Origin: Chamaecyparis obtusa | Lineage: Eukaryota > Streptophyta > Pinopsida > Cupressales > Cupressaceae | DNA length: 64,000 nucleotides | Assembly (NCBI GenBank): GCA_027943335.1 | Contig: BSBK01001163.1 | Coordinates: 382,001-446,000 of the forward strand | Direction: 5' to 3' | In this document: positions 24,831 through 36,415 of the stretch, piece by piece | How positions within the stretch are numbered: position 1 is the stretch's first letter | Layout: every line of letters starts with the position of its first letter | Notes under the pieces: generated by a model | What the model was told of the DNA's origin: nothing | The model's input: only the letters and a program-made list of their open reading frames with translations | Database searches by the model: none | Position numbers and translations under genes: made by a program

Positions 24831-25020
24831 TCCACTTTCACCTTTACTTGTGGTTCTTCCTGTGGCACTGCAATTTATGATAAAGGAGGGATAGACAAAA
24901 CATCCTTTTGTCCACTCTCTCTGATTGCTTCTGCTGTCTACTTTGCTACCAAAAAATCTCTCTTTGTCATTCCTGTATCCTTTAAGATTTTCTTAATGGT
25001 GCTCTCAACTTCTTCTTAGA

Positions 25021-25960
25021 CTACTTTTCTTCAATTAGAATCTTTGCGGAGTTGAAGTTCTCCTCAAATGTTCCAAACCTATTACACTGAGTGTCCAACT
25101 TACACTTCAGTAGTCTGCTAATATACTCTTCAATCTCTACCTCATATATTTTATAGCCAAGAGGGTCTATAAACTCTATTCTAGGCACTACTACTTCAAT
25201 ATAGGTAAGGTTAGTATCCCTCATAAAACATATATCATCTTTATATTTCTCAACAAGAGACTTAGGGATCCTTGATTTGCTAGACACAATATTTTGAAAT
25301 GTTTTAATAACAAGTACTACACTTTCATTAACACTATCAATAACATGCTTTCTATATACTACATTAATCCTTTCCATTGTAGTTTGTCCATCATTCCAAT
25401 CATTTCCTATGGTGTAAGGAAATCTCCTCAAAAGATGAAAGAACATGTATGTGATTAGGGATGAGAACCTAAATTGTGTATACTTAGTTTTCTTAATCTT
25501 CTCCAAATTCTCAAACAATTGAATTCTAAGAATTTCACACATATCAACTAGTACCTTGTCAATGCACATAAGATAAGCTGCATGTACCATTCCAGCTACC
25601 ATGTCATCTTCTCTTGAATTAGCACAAAACTTAGTAGTTAGGATCTTGCATATGTATCTCACATCAACTTATTTGATCTTGCCAATCATAATTCCTCTAC
25701 CATTATAGGATGAATTAGTGTTGTCAATGACTATTTTTCTCATTAAAAGGAATAGCTCTAGTCTTAGATAATCTAGTGACTTCATGAATCAAATCAGCTG
25801 TAATATCTATCACTCTATCCTCTAGCCAAAACTTTCCATTATGAATTCTACTCAAAATGATCTTAGTGCATTCTTCATTATCAAATTCATACTGTAATCC
25901 ATATTTGAACATTTCATTATGTTCCAAGTGTTCAAAACCTTGTTTTAGTGTCATATCCTA
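25021..25960 (-). pseudogene. B1 ORF2, N-terminal half: unknown domain
   Basis: Two open frames, 25954-25724 (FWLEDRVIDITADLIHEVTR) and 25662-25021 (213 codons, with HLLRRFPYTIGNDWNDGQTT), joined by a frameshift. The WLEDRxIxIT...IHxVTxLS pattern recalls ORFs of unknown function seen in other plant retrotransposons, but I cannot name the family. It occupies the place of copia pol. 24831-25020 joins the two halves in a degraded frame. 25961-26620 has only short fragments (one at 26302-26511), probably its upstream end. Confidence 0.5.
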
Positions 25961-26620
25961 ATTGTACATCTTCTAATATTCATCTGTAAAATTGATATCA
26001 TTTACTGTCTCTAGTTTGCATCCAAGATAACTCCTGAAATTCTCTAAATGTAAAACTCCATCTGGTACGGATGATAATGCAAACCTAGGGTCTTCTTCCA
26101 ATGGTTCTACTAGTTCCCTTTTCAATTTTATGTTTATTCTTGTCTCTAACATTGTGTATTAAGGAAACATCAATGGTTTCTTCAAATGCCTTTATTGATT
26201 CAAAGATTTGTCAAGTAAAATACCTCAATTTTGTGATTTTAGGCCTTGCATAGATTCGACACACAATTCTTCTCCAAATCCTTGCAAAATGCTTTCTATC
26301 ACTATGCTTTGATCTCCATGACACTTGAATTCTCTTTGATGATCAAATAATACTGATCATAACCTTTTATTAATTCAATCTCACTTAGATCTAACATCGT
26401 AGTCAATTCTATTTTTGTTTCTTTCCAAAAAACTATCTCTGCTATCCTGCAAAACTTAAAATTTCTTGCGATCTCGCAAAACATAATATTTTTCTTTGTG
26501 CTCTTAATCATAGCATTAGAATATCATAAAAAACCTTGCATTAACTTCACAAGACTCAACTCATCATATATCTACTTCTATACTAAATCTAAGTTCCTAT
26601 TCTACTGCAATTTACATGAA

Positions 26621-27903
26621 TTAAGTACTTTGAGATAGATCAAGTAAAGATTCATTCTTACCTTTCAATACTTCACCTTCCTGATTACCTTCAATGTTGA
26701 ATATGTCTCCTTGATCTATGCTTTTGATAAACTTCACTTCATCTAAATTACTACAACATCCTTTCTGACTGTTACTAGCATCTTCGTTTCTTCTTGCATG
26801 ATTCTTGGGGTTAGGATTAGGATGAAAAACTATATTGTTCATTCTGCAAAACCTTGCTATCCATCCAATCTTGTTACATATCTAACAAACAATTCCATTG
26901 TTTCCATATCTTGATCCAGGTTGATTGATTTGTGATCTGTAGTTTCTAGCAATGTGTCCAACCTTGTTGCATCTATAACATACTACTCCACTTCTTCTAT
27001 TCATATCTTCAGTAGGTTTCTTATCTGCATTGTTAGTATTCCTAAACATTCTACTACCATCATTATTCTCAATAAATTTAGGTTTCCTACAATCAATAGC
27101 TCTATGTCCAAATCCATGACAATTGTAACAATAACCATTAAGAGGTTTAAATTGTTTACTTGTGCAATCTCTCTTCATATGACCAATAGTATTACAAGCA
27201 AAACATCTACCTTTGAATTCTCTTTGCATACCTTTGGGTGATTCCTCTTGCTTCAATGATTCTTCTTCTTTAGGTATATCATTAGATTTTTTGATCTCAT
27301 CAGGCTTCTTCTCATCCATGCTTTTAGATATCTTCAGATCTGGTTCCTTTCCTTCATCATTTTCTTTGAAAGTGTTGAATCCAAGACCAGTCTTATCATA
27401 GAATGGTTTCTGATAGGATATTTGTTCATCAATCTTCTTACTAGTTGAATATAGCCTTTCAAGTTGTTGTTTGGATTGAGTCAGTTCAACTTTCACAATC
27501 TTATTGTATTTCTCAAGTTCATCATACTACAAATTGACTTTCTCAAGTTCAGATGTTACTTTACAAAGTTTAGATTTTAGTCCTTCATTTTTAGTCTTTA
27601 GTCTTTCATTCTCAAATTTCAGATTTTCTTTAGTCTTTCCATTTCCATCTTTCAAACTAAGCTTCAAATTTTCTATCTTCAATTCATGCTTAAGGATCTC
27701 ATTTTCTTTTTCCATATTGTCATCACAATCTTGAATAAAAACTTTGGATGCTTTTTCAGATCTCAGTTCTTCCAATTTGTTTTTCTCTCAATGAGGTTCT
27801 TTGCATCATCATACTTTCTTTTCAAAGTAACTTTTTCAATGGTAAGCAAGTCAATATGTTCAAGAGCTTCTTCAAGATTCTTCTGTAGTTGATCCATATC
27901 CAT
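26621..27903 (-). pseudogene. B1 gag with coiled coil and four zinc knuckles
   Basis: ATG at 27903 (MDMDQLQKNLEEALEHIDLL); a frameshift near 27790 leads to a long coiled coil (NEILKHELKIENLKLSLK) and then LYSTSKKIDEQISYQKPFYD, a segment typical of long Copia gags. CCHC boxes: CFACNTIGHMKRDC and CYNCHGFGHRAIDC intact; CYRCNKVGHIARNY with last Cys to Tyr; ICNKIGWIARFC with His to Trp after a stop. It ends at 26621 without a protease. Nucleic-acid binding and particle formation are the family role. Confidence 0.8.
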
Positions 27904-27956
27904 AGAGATCTTACTCAAGCTGCTAGGCTTTCCTTGAATGATTCTTTTCTGAGTAA

Positions 27957-27972
27957 CTAAGCTCTGATACCA
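27957..27972 (-). other. B1 primer-binding site, initiator tRNA-Met type
   Basis: Minus strand TGGTATCAGAGCTTAG, two bases after the 5' LTR. Perfect match to the plant tRNA-Met site TGGTATCAGAGC. Confidence 0.92.
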
Positions 27973-27974
27973 AT

Positions 27975-28697
27975 TGTTAGAAATATGGAATACTGAGAGG
28001 GGGGGTGAATCAATATTCTACAAACTTTATCTTTTTTCCCAATTATGGATATAACATATTATCTTTATACATACATAACATAAGAAGCTAAACAAAATGC
28101 ATAACAATAAAGAACTCATAACACATTATTTGTTCTCGAGGAAACCCTAGCTAAGGGAAAACCCTGGTGGGGATGGTACCCACAAAGATCCACTAATTAA
28201 AAGTATCCTATTAAGGATGTTGACCCTGTTAGGATTCTATTACAAGCATATAGTGTATCAATCCTGATTAAGGGACTATAGGCCTTATTAGAAGCCTCAA
28301 CCCTGTTAGGAGTTGTAGTACAAAATGTGATTACCAGATGAGTGCACTGCCCAAACAAGTAATCTACAACATACAATGATTACAAAATAGGTTAAGGTAC
28401 ATAACCTTATATTGCTTTCATCAATATCACTTTGCTACTCTTTCACTATCACTATTACATATGCTTCATATACTTCACATCATACTTCTACAATTATTTG
28501 TTGCTTGGTACAATTACTTCTATTTATAATTACAATTACATTTACATTTATACCAATAGATATACATTTATACATTTTATAGACAAATTTGCAATGCGCT
28601 CTGTGATAGTTTCTCTCTGACTTGTGTGATCTTCATGAGGATCATATGTTCCCATAATGACAACATCTATGCAATCAAATCAGCCAAATTGCCAGTA
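27975..28697 (-). repeat. Element B1 5' LTR
   Basis: Partner of 21797-22805 with an internal deletion of about 290 bp near 28557-28585. It begins TACTGGCAATTTGG on the minus strand at 28697 (TG to TA) and ends CTAACA at 27975 beside the PBS. Confidence 0.85.
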
Positions 28698-28702
28698 AGG
28701 AT

Positions 28703-28960
28703 GCAAACTAGAATTTTGATTTCATAATTTCATTGTATAAGGCCGAAACCCAGAAGGCCTCATAGTCGGGCATGTTGAAGGAAATAATATAAATTATTTA
28801 TTGTTGCTACTAGTTTCTTGTCTCATATCCATTGTTTTTTCACTAATTTCATGTGGTTTCATATTTCTTCCATTGTGTAACTCAGAGCATGGCTTGGTTG
28901 TTGATTCAAGTGGACTCAATTCTACTTGATTTTGCTTGTATCTACCATGTCCTTGCATCA
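28703..28960 (+). repeat. Element B 5' LTR, second part
   Basis: Continues the B LTR after insertion B1; equals 32875-33130 of the 3' LTR. Ends CTTGCATCA, the terminus shared by elements A, B and D. Confidence 0.88.
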
Positions 28961-28962
28961 AG

Positions 28963-28977
28963 TGGTATCAGAGTGAG
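28963..28977 (+). other. Element B primer-binding site, tRNA-Met type
   Basis: TGGTATCAGAGTGAG two bases after the LTR. The same variant occurs in element D (44333-44319), so B and D are close relatives. Confidence 0.9.
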
Positions 28978-29095
28978 TTCTTTCTTGTGGATTGGATCAT
29001 GGAGAACCTTATTTGATTGCTTGTAGGGTTGAAGATCTAAGATCTAACCTATAACTTGTAGAAGGTTATGATCTTGTTGTAACCTAATTTTCAAG

Positions 29096-29955
29096 ATGGT
29101 TCATGGTAGAGGAAATGATAATGCTATCATGGATATGTTGAGGCAAATTGTAACTAGGCTTGAAGTTATAAAGATAGCCCAGAGAAGAGGAGCACATCTT
29201 GAAGATGTTAGTGATGAAGAAGAAGAAGCAGCACCTAATCCTGAACCTGAAGTTGAACAAGATGAGGAAAGACTCTTGAGAGTTTTGTCTAAAGCTAGCT
29301 CCAGCCCTGCAGTTGAAGTTGCTTGCTATGATGGAAGACTTGAGACCGATACACTTTTGGATTGGATCTCTAAGATGGATAAATACTTTGACTATGAATT
29401 TACTCCTAATAATAAGAAGGTTAAGATAGCAGTCAAAAATTTGAAAGGTCATGCATCTCTTTGGTGGGATCATTTGCAAACTGAGAGACAGAAGAGAGGA
29501 AAAGAAAAGATCAAGACATGGATGAAGATGATTGCAAAGATGAAGAAGAAGTTTCTTCCAACTAACTACCAAGTTAGTTTGATGAGAAAAATACAAAACC
29601 TGAGACAAAAGGACATGAGTGTGAAATAATATACTGAGGAATTTTACAAATTGGATATTAGATCTGGACATGTGGATGATGAAGTTGAGAAGCTGGCTAT
29701 ATATTTGAATGGCCTAAGGACATCTATTCAAGATGAGATCAGTTATGTGAAAATAGATAGTGTGGAAGAAGCATAACAATTTGCTTTGAAGGTAGATCTT
29801 ATGGAGAAAGTAGTACATCTGAAAATCTAGTGCAAGATAAAGGATGGAAAGATGAACCTGCTAAAAGAGGTAATTAGTCTAGAGGTAGCTATATTGGTTA
29901 CTCTAGGAATAACAATAATGGGAAAAGAGAAGAGAAATATTGGTTTAAAGGTACT
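29096..29955 (+). pseudogene. Element B gag
   Basis: ATG at 29096, 177 open codons: an acidic N-terminal segment (EEEEAAPNPEPEVEQDEE), then the gag domain with TLLDWISKMDKYFDYE and GHASLWWDHLQTER. A TAG at 29627 interrupts; the same frame continues with FYKLDIRSGHVDDEVEKLAI to about 29830. The interior hydrophobic and Trp-Trp motifs identify a chromovirus gag. The N-terminus is clearly related to element D's gag (MVHGR start in both). Confidence 0.85.
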
Positions 29956-30590
29956 TGTTACAAATGTGGTGAAGAAGGATATAGAGCTTTTGAATGTACT
30001 AATTCTGGAAAGAAGACTGGAGGTAATGGTAGAAGTAATTTGGCTTGTGAAGAAGTTGAGGAAATGTCTAATGAACTTGAACATGGTGATAAATTGATGC
30101 TAAGAAGGATCTTGTGGAATGAAGAAGCCGATGAGGAACCTATTCTGAGGAAAAGTTTGTTCAAAACTAGATGTAAGATCACTGACAATTGTTGCAAGGT
30201 AATCATTGATAGTGGAAGTTTTGATAATTTGGCATCTGAAGAGCCAGTTAAAAAATTGTAGTTGCAGAGATTGAAACATCCTAAGCCTTACCATATTGCT
30301 TGGATCTAGAAGGAGCATAAACTACTTGTAAGTGAACAATGCCTTGTTAAATTCAAAATTGGGAATTATCATGATGAAGTCTTGTGTGATATTATGCCTA
30401 TGGATTATTGTCATATTATTTTGGGTAGACCTTGGTAGTATGATAGGAAAACTTTGCATGATGGTAGATTGAATCAATATACTATTTGGATGGATGGAAA
30501 GAAACAAGTATTGTTACCTTTGGTAGAAAAGTTGGATGAAGATCACCATACTATAGTCAGAGTATGCTTGTTTGATGGTAAAATATTTAC
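29941..30590 (+). pseudogene. Element B zinc knuckle and aspartic protease
   Basis: After a frameshift, CYKCGEEGYRAFEC is a CCHC knuckle with His changed to Tyr. Protease follows: VIIDSGSFDNLASEE keeps the catalytic DSG near 30205, and CHIILGRPW marks its C-terminal part (Trp then stop). The segment DGKKQVLLPLVEKLDED leads on toward where RT should start, but sequence jumps instead to the RNase H end. Confidence 0.8.
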
Positions 30591-31720
30591 AAGAGAAATG
30601 AAAGAACATAATATTTTCTTTTCATTGAAGCATAAGAGTGGATAGTCAAATAAGGTTGTTGATGCCTTGAGCCAAAGAAGAAATTTGTTGATAGAGATGA
30701 GAGTTGAGGTACTTGGTTTTGAGGATTTGAAGTATTTGTATGAGACTAAAATTTATTTTTTAGAACCTTGGAAAGCTTGTAAGGAAAACACAGTGAGTGA
30801 TAAGTGGACTAATAATTTCATTCAAGAAGACATGTTGTTTAAAGGAGTTTAGTTGTGCATACCTAGAGGATCTATGAGAGAGAACATAATGAAGGAGAAA
30901 CATAGTGGTGGACTTGCTAGACATTTTGGGATTGATAAGACTATGAATTTGATTTTAGAAAGATAGTTTTGGCCATAGATTTATAGAGATGTACAGAGAA
31001 TGGTTAGAAGTTGCAGAATTTATCAAGTAGCAAAAGGAACTAGTCAGAATTTAGGATTGTATACACCTTTGCCTATACCTGATAGACCTTGGGAAGATGT
31101 GAGTATGGAATTTGTTCTTGGATTACCTAGAACTCAGAGAGGTAATGATTCTATTTTGGTAGTGGTTGATAGATTTTTAAAGATGGCTCATTTCATACCT
31201 TGTAAAAAGACATCTGATGCATTGCATGTAGTTGAATTATTCTTCAAGGAAGTGGTAAGATTGAATTGTTTGCCTAAATCTATTGTTTCAGATAGAGATA
31301 CTAAGTTTACTAGTATTTTTGGAGAATAGTTTGGAAGAAGATGTTCATACAAAATTGAAGTTTAGTTCTACATTTCACCCTTAGACAAATGGATAGATTG
31401 AAGTTGTGAACAAAAGTTTGGGAAACTTGTTGAGATGTTTAGTTGGAGATAATCTTGCTAATTGGGATTTAGTTTTGGCACAAGTAGAGTTTGCATATAA
31501 TAATTTTATGAATAGAAGCACTAAGAGGACACCATTTGAGATTTTTACTAGATTTCATCCTAAGGGAACCACAAGCTAAGAGATTTACCTACTGAGATAA
31601 GAAGAAGTGTTGAAGTTGAGGATTTTGTAGTATACATGAGAACTTTACATGATGAAATAAAAAACAATTTGGAGGAAAGTAATATGAAATATAAATACAG
31701 AGAAGATAAGAGGAGACATA
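30591..31720 (+). pseudogene. Element B RNase H end and integrase
   Basis: FFSLKHKSGxSNKVVDALSQ is the tail of gypsy RNase H, directly joined in frame to post-protease sequence. Integrase follows: HHCC finger HSGGLARHFGIDK...CRIYQ (one Cys now Tyr), catalytic core with [15 protein letters not shown] (first Asp now Glu), [11 protein letters not shown] (second Asp kept), and later a frameshifted LGNLLRCL-like segment. Stops at 30849, 30963 and 31327 among others. It would insert cDNA into chromosomes if intact. Confidence 0.8.
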
Positions 31721-31829
31721 AATATTTTGAGGTTTAAGATGAGGTTATGATTCATTTGAAGAAGAATATATTTCTATTTGGTACCTACAACAAGTTGAAA
31801 ATGAAGAAGTTTTATAGTGGAAATGCTTA

Positions 31830-32118
31830 TGAAGTGGAATTACCAGAGGACATGGATATATCACCTATATTCAACATTGCTGATATCTTTGATTAATTTG
31901 AATTAAATTATGAGTTTGAAGATGATCTAGATTATCCTAAGAATAATAAAGACAATATTGAGAAGATCTTAAACAAAAGAGTAAGCAAGAGTACAAGAGG
32001 AAAAGACTACATGGAATATCTAGTTCAATGGAAGAACAAGCCAGTTGAAGAAAGTTCATGGATTACAAAAGCTAAGTTGGATCTTTATGATTTAGGTTAT
32101 AATATGAGAAATACATAA
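31830..32118 (+). pseudogene. Element B C-terminal chromodomain
   Basis: Frame ends KSTRGKDYMEYLVQWKNKP and VEESSWI, the chromodomain core (Tyr-Leu-Val-x-Trp-Lys and the ESSWxxxxxL tail) found at the end of chromovirus integrases, where it steers integration to chromatin marks. One TAA lies upstream near 31893. Two stops follow, then about 30 bp to the LTR. Confidence 0.82.
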
Positions 32119-32152
32119 TAAGGAAATTAGTTCTTTATTTACCCTAGGTGTC

Positions 32153-33130
32153 TGATGCAGGAGCATCTTAGGTCTTTGAGCAATCTAGCATCAACCAACA
32201 ACATTTCCTGATTTTTGTACCTATTTTCTATTGTTTGTATTATAATTGTTGTATTTTTTGTTTTCATGGTGTGTGAATCTCACATGATGTTGAGGACCTA
32301 TTTAGGAACCTTATCCTATGAGCACATAAATATTGGAAGGACTGTTTCAAAGTTACAACTATTTTCCTTGTCATCGAAGCCGTATTTTCCTCTAGTTTTG
32401 GTGTTGATTGCACGTAGTGGAGACATTGATCCTTAAGGAATAAGAATTTTCACTCTTAAGTAATTTAAAAGGACCTAATTTAATATCATTTCCCAAGAGA
32501 AAAATTCCTAATTCATTATGAGTAAAAAATTATGCCCATTTTTTTGGGGACCTATTTTCTACCAGTTTATAGGTGAAACGTGGAGTGTTTCTTCTTGCAC
32601 GGTTCCATGTTATAAAATGGGGCCTTGCATATTTAATGGAATTTTATTGGGTGATGTGTGGACCTAAATCCAAAGTTTCATCAATTGGTGATCACTCTTT
32701 CATTAGTTTTGATTTAAATCTTCCAGACTGGACCTATAATGTAATTAAATGCCTGAGTGGCTGACTTGTGGCTTAGCTGACTATATAAGGAGTCTAGATT
32801 GATGTAGTAGGGAATCAAGAGGGTAATTAGGAAGGAGGATTATTAAGATATGTCATTAGAGAAAGATAGGATGCAAGCTATAATTCTAATTTCATAATTT
32901 CATTGTATAAGGCCGAAACTCGAAAGGCCTCACAGCTGGGCATGTTGAAGGAAATAATATAAATTCTTTGTTTATGCTACTAGTTGCTTTTCTCATATCC
33001 ATTATGTTTTCATTTATTTCATTTTGTTTCATATTTATTCTATTGTGTAACTCTCAGTAGGGCTTGGTTGTTGATTCAGGTGGACTCAATTCTTCTTGAT
33101 TCTTCTTGTATCTACTCTGCCCCTACATCA
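32153..33130 (+). repeat. Element B 3' LTR
   Basis: 978 bp, TGATGCAGGAGCATC to CCCTACATCA, followed by TSD TTTCT. Directly preceded by CCTAGGTGTC, the junction sequence also found at A and D. TATA box TATATAAGG at 32782. Confidence 0.92.
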
Positions 33131-33135
33131 TTTCT

Positions 33136-33766
33136 TCATTGTTAGTCTATCAGCCCACAGAACCTGTTGCAATTTTGATTCCCAATCCCTCTTGTTCTTA
33201 TCTAATAGTCTTTTGATAATTTTTACTAGGCTTTTGTTACTAGACTCAGCTTGACCATTCCCCTATGGGTGATATGGGGATGAGTAAGAAACTTGTATTC
33301 CATATAATTAGCAGAAGACATTAAATTATCCTAATCTAAAACACATTTCATTATATACCACTATAGTCTTTGGACAACCAAATCTAGTAAGAGTATTTTG
33401 CAACATGAAATTAGTCACTACCTTTCTAGTAGCTCTTTTAGTGGGGATATCCTCAACCCACTTGGTAAAATAATCTATTGCTACTAAGATCCATGAATGA
33501 CCTCCACTGGATTTTTTTAGAATCTCACCAATGAAATCCATACCCCAATTTTAGAAAGGTTCCTATATTGCCACATACCTCAAAGGAAAATTTCTAGAGA
33601 AATTCAACTTACCTACAAATATTTGGAAGGCATCACACTTCCTGACAAAATTGTGAGCATCTCTAAAACTTGTAGGCCACAATAAACTAGACCTTAAGAT
33701 TTTATGTGCAGTAGTCTTAGCCATATAATGGACACCACACACACCATTTTGCATTTCTTCTAACAA
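33136..33766 (-). pseudogene. Tat-like integrase, zinc finger and catalytic core
   Basis: Minus strand: KTTAHKILRSSLLWPTSFRD and NFVRKCDAFQ form the HHCC finger (last Cys now Phe). The core has GMDFIGEILKKSSGGH (first Asp kept), DYFTKWVEDIPTK, and TIVVYNEMCF where the second catalytic Asp is lost. NGQAESSN keeps the Glu region in a degraded frame. The protein then runs into insertion B. Confidence 0.8.
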
Positions 33767-33822
33767 GGCCTAAGCCCTAACATGGTCTACACATTTGAGA
33801 AAAACACCAGGTCATTTCTCCT

Positions 33823-35400
33823 CTAGCATAGATCACCTCTCAAAATTGCATGCAACTTGACTATTCTCTTCTTATTTTTATCCATTTCGGGGGAAAACTT
33901 CATCTTTTGTAAATATCCAATAATGTCCTTATACCAATCACAAATATACAAATCACAAATATAAGTCCTTTTCTCTTCTTCTATCACATTCATATGATTT
34001 GAATCTAAGTTACTTTGAGCCATAAGGTTTTCTAATCCTAGGCCTCTAGCGAACTTTGTGATTTAAATATCAATATTAAACTTTTGGATTCTATTTATCC
34101 ATCTACACATCCTTCTGAAAACTTCCTGTTGTAGTAAAATTTCATTTACAACAACACTAGGAACATATGAAACTATGATTGCTCCAACCAAATAACACCT
34201 AAAATATTTTATATCTTTAACCAAAGCATATGCCTGCTTCTCATTAATGTCATATTTCAATTCTACTGCCTGTAATGACTTGCTAAAAAAGGAAATAGGT
34301 TGTTCAAAACCTTTAGCATTCTTTTGTAACAATACTATAGCAATAGTATGGTAAGAAGCAAAAGAGAAAACTTGCATAGGCTTACCATAATCAATAGACT
34401 TCAAAATAGGGACCTCTTTGATAGCTTTCTTTATATTTGAAAAGGACCTAGATGCTTCTTCATTCCATTCCATTTTGGCTCCTTTTTTCATCATTTTTGA
34501 GATAGGAAAATTGGTCTCAACAAAGTTTGTAATGAATCTTCTAATAAATTTTATCTGTCCAAAGAAATACTGAATTCCTTTGACAGTCTTTGGCTGAGGC
34601 ACTTTATCAATTGCAATGACCCTTTCAGGATCAATCCTAACTCCATCCTTTAATACAATATATCCTAAGAGCTTTCCTTTTGTAACCTTGAAGGCACATT
34701 TATTTGGATTAAGTGAAACACCATATTCCAAAGCTCTTATAAAAATCTTCTCAAGATGACCACAATGTTGATCTTCTTTTGTTGAATGAGCTGTGAGGTT
34801 ATCTTGGTACACCACTAGAATTTTTTTTATAAAATTTGAAAATACCACATCCATTTCTCTTTGAAAAGTTTCTCGAACATTTGTCAATCCAAAAGGCATC
34901 CTAACATAAATGTAAGTTCCCCATGGAGTGGTAAATGTAGTCTTGTACTACTCTAATTCTTTAACCATTAGCTAATAATAACTTGAAAATCCATCCATCA
35001 TTGACATCAACTCAGATCTAGTGACTCTTTGTATCATGGCTTCCATATTTGGTAGACCATACTTGTCCTTTAATGAATTAATGTTTAGATTCCTGAAGTC
35101 CACACAAATTTTGATGTCTCCATTCTTTTTCCTCATTGGGATGAGATTAGATACCCATGTTGAATGTCTAATGGGATTGATGACATGGGAATCTCTCATT
35201 TTTCTCAATTCCTCTTGCATGTTTGGTTTCAATGCAAGATTAACAGGCCTTAATTTTTGCCTAAATGGTTTTGTTCCTTCCTTTAAAGGAATCTAAAGTT
35301 GAAACAAGTCTTATCTATATGATTTCAAATCATCATATGACCATGAAAAAACATGTCTATATTTTTTGAGAAGATCAATCAATACTTTCTGATTTTACGA
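33823..35400 (-). pseudogene. Tat-like reverse transcriptase and RNase H
   Basis: Minus strand. RT begins with IPLKEGTKPFRQKLRPVNLA near 35300, then ICVDFRNLN, MPFGLTNVRETFQREMD and VVYQDN, where the active-site YxDD has become YQDN. The 278-codon open stretch 34899-34063 continues through the connection (YFFGQIKFIRRFI) into RNase H (VLLQKNAKGFEQPISFFSKS, YDINEKQAYALVK). The tail to 33823 is the linker to integrase. Stops at 34950-34975 separate the first 86 codons. Confidence 0.85.
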
Positions 35401-35442
35401 GATAACTTCCTCCCAAGATATATCCCTTTTGGAGAATCAAAT

Positions 35443-36332
35443 TGACACAGGACATGCAAGGAGGATCCGATTACTGATAGTCCCCATAAGAAGCCAAACA
35501 CCACAATGTAGAATAACACAACACAATAATTGTTTCATCTAAATTTTCATTAACATGCCTAGCTATAAGGCCTCCTGGGTTATGGCCAATTACAATCAAG
35601 AAACAATTTTGCAAGATCAACAAAGATCCAAGCCAACTCCAGCTAATCTAGCTCTGAAAAAAATCAGCAACTGATGGAAACCCTAAGGAAGATTTGAACT
35701 TGAGCTCGCAAGCCTCCAAGAAAATAACCACTAGCTCTGCTATTGCAAACAATCAGATAACAATCTAATCTTCAAGATCTCCTAGGATCCAGATCTAATC
35801 ACTGACTTCCACAGACTCCCCTCTCTCCTAAACAACTACCCCAAACAGTCCTTAAATACTAATCTTCAGCCACAAGTTAGCTGGAAGAAACAATTAACTC
35901 CTAAGCCAAGTTAGCTTCTACTACAAACAAATATTAAATACAACAATAGTCTGCTCTCAAATAGCCTTACAAAATTTTAATTCTCCATGTCAACCTATAG
36001 ATATACATAGGAGAATACAACAAAATCTACCAACAATAAATGCACCAAGTCGGCCAACCAAACTACCAAGAACTCCAGTCGGTAAACCAGAACTATCGAG
36101 TGCTAGAGAAACAAATGAGCCAACTAGGCACTATCGAGCAAGCATGTCGACCGAGCACCATAAGCATCACCAAGTACCAATTCTTCCGGCCAAAGTTTCC
36201 TGAGTTCCCTTTAGTGACTGAGCTTCCTTCAATGACTGAGATCCTCAGTCAAAGCTGCAACCAAGTAACACAGAACCAAAATAACACACCTCCATGAAGA
36301 TTTACTGAGTACCCTAGAATGCCCCTACATCA
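35443..36332 (-). mobile_element. Solo LTR C, element A family, TSD CAAAT
   Basis: 890 bp beginning on the minus strand TGATGTAGGGGCATTC and ending CCTGTGTCA. CAAAT lies at 35438-35442 and 36333-36337. It resembles element A LTRs throughout (GAGGATCCGATTA, CTCGCAAGCCTCCAAG). No internal coding; produced by recombination between the two LTRs of a former element. Confidence 0.88.
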
Positions 36333-36337
36333 CAAAT

Positions 36338-36415
36338 ATTCCTAAATTTACTTCTTCTAGGTCCTCAAGATTTCTCAGAGTCTTTGTAGAATAAGAGCTA
36401 TCCTTATTATCAAAA
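36338..36415 (-). pseudogene. Tat-like linker between RNase H-like domain and RT
   Basis: Minus strand YSTKTLRNLEDLEEVNLGIF. It continues from 45015 across insertion D (ending LVVLGKAF) and is then cut by solo LTR C. The same kind of linker precedes RT in other Tat elements. Confidence 0.6.

Larger units (their letters stand above)
21797..28697 (-). mobile_element. Element B1: non-autonomous Ty1/copia-type element, TSD AGGAT
   Basis: LTRs at 21797-22805 and 27975-28697; AGGAT flanks at 21792-21796 and 28698-28702. PBS (tRNA-Met) and PPT (AAAGGGGGAGAT) lie on the minus strand in the positions typical of plant Copia elements. The 5.1-kb interior has gag with zinc knuckles and a second long ORF, but no copia integrase, RT or RNase H motif that I can find. 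This makes it a large non-autonomous derivative. Confidence 0.85.
21076..33130 (+). mobile_element. Element B: chromovirus-type gypsy element lacking RT, TSD TTTCT
   Basis: LTRs 21076-28960 (split by B1) and 32153-33130, tRNA-Met PBS, gag, protease, integrase and chromodomain on the plus strand. TTTCT lies at 21071-21075 and 33131-33135. Without B1 it is about 5.2 kb. RT and most of RNase H are missing between protease and integrase. It sits inside the Tat-like integrase. Confidence 0.9.

Noticed and set aside
24588..25019. 143-codon plus-strand ORF
   Set aside because: Antisense to B1 ORF2; hydrophobic Ser/Phe-rich composition comes from reading the Lys/Glu-rich strand backwards.
29084..29671. 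195-codon minus-strand ORF
   Set aside because: Antisense shadow of element B gag, which has clear gag motifs on the plus strand.
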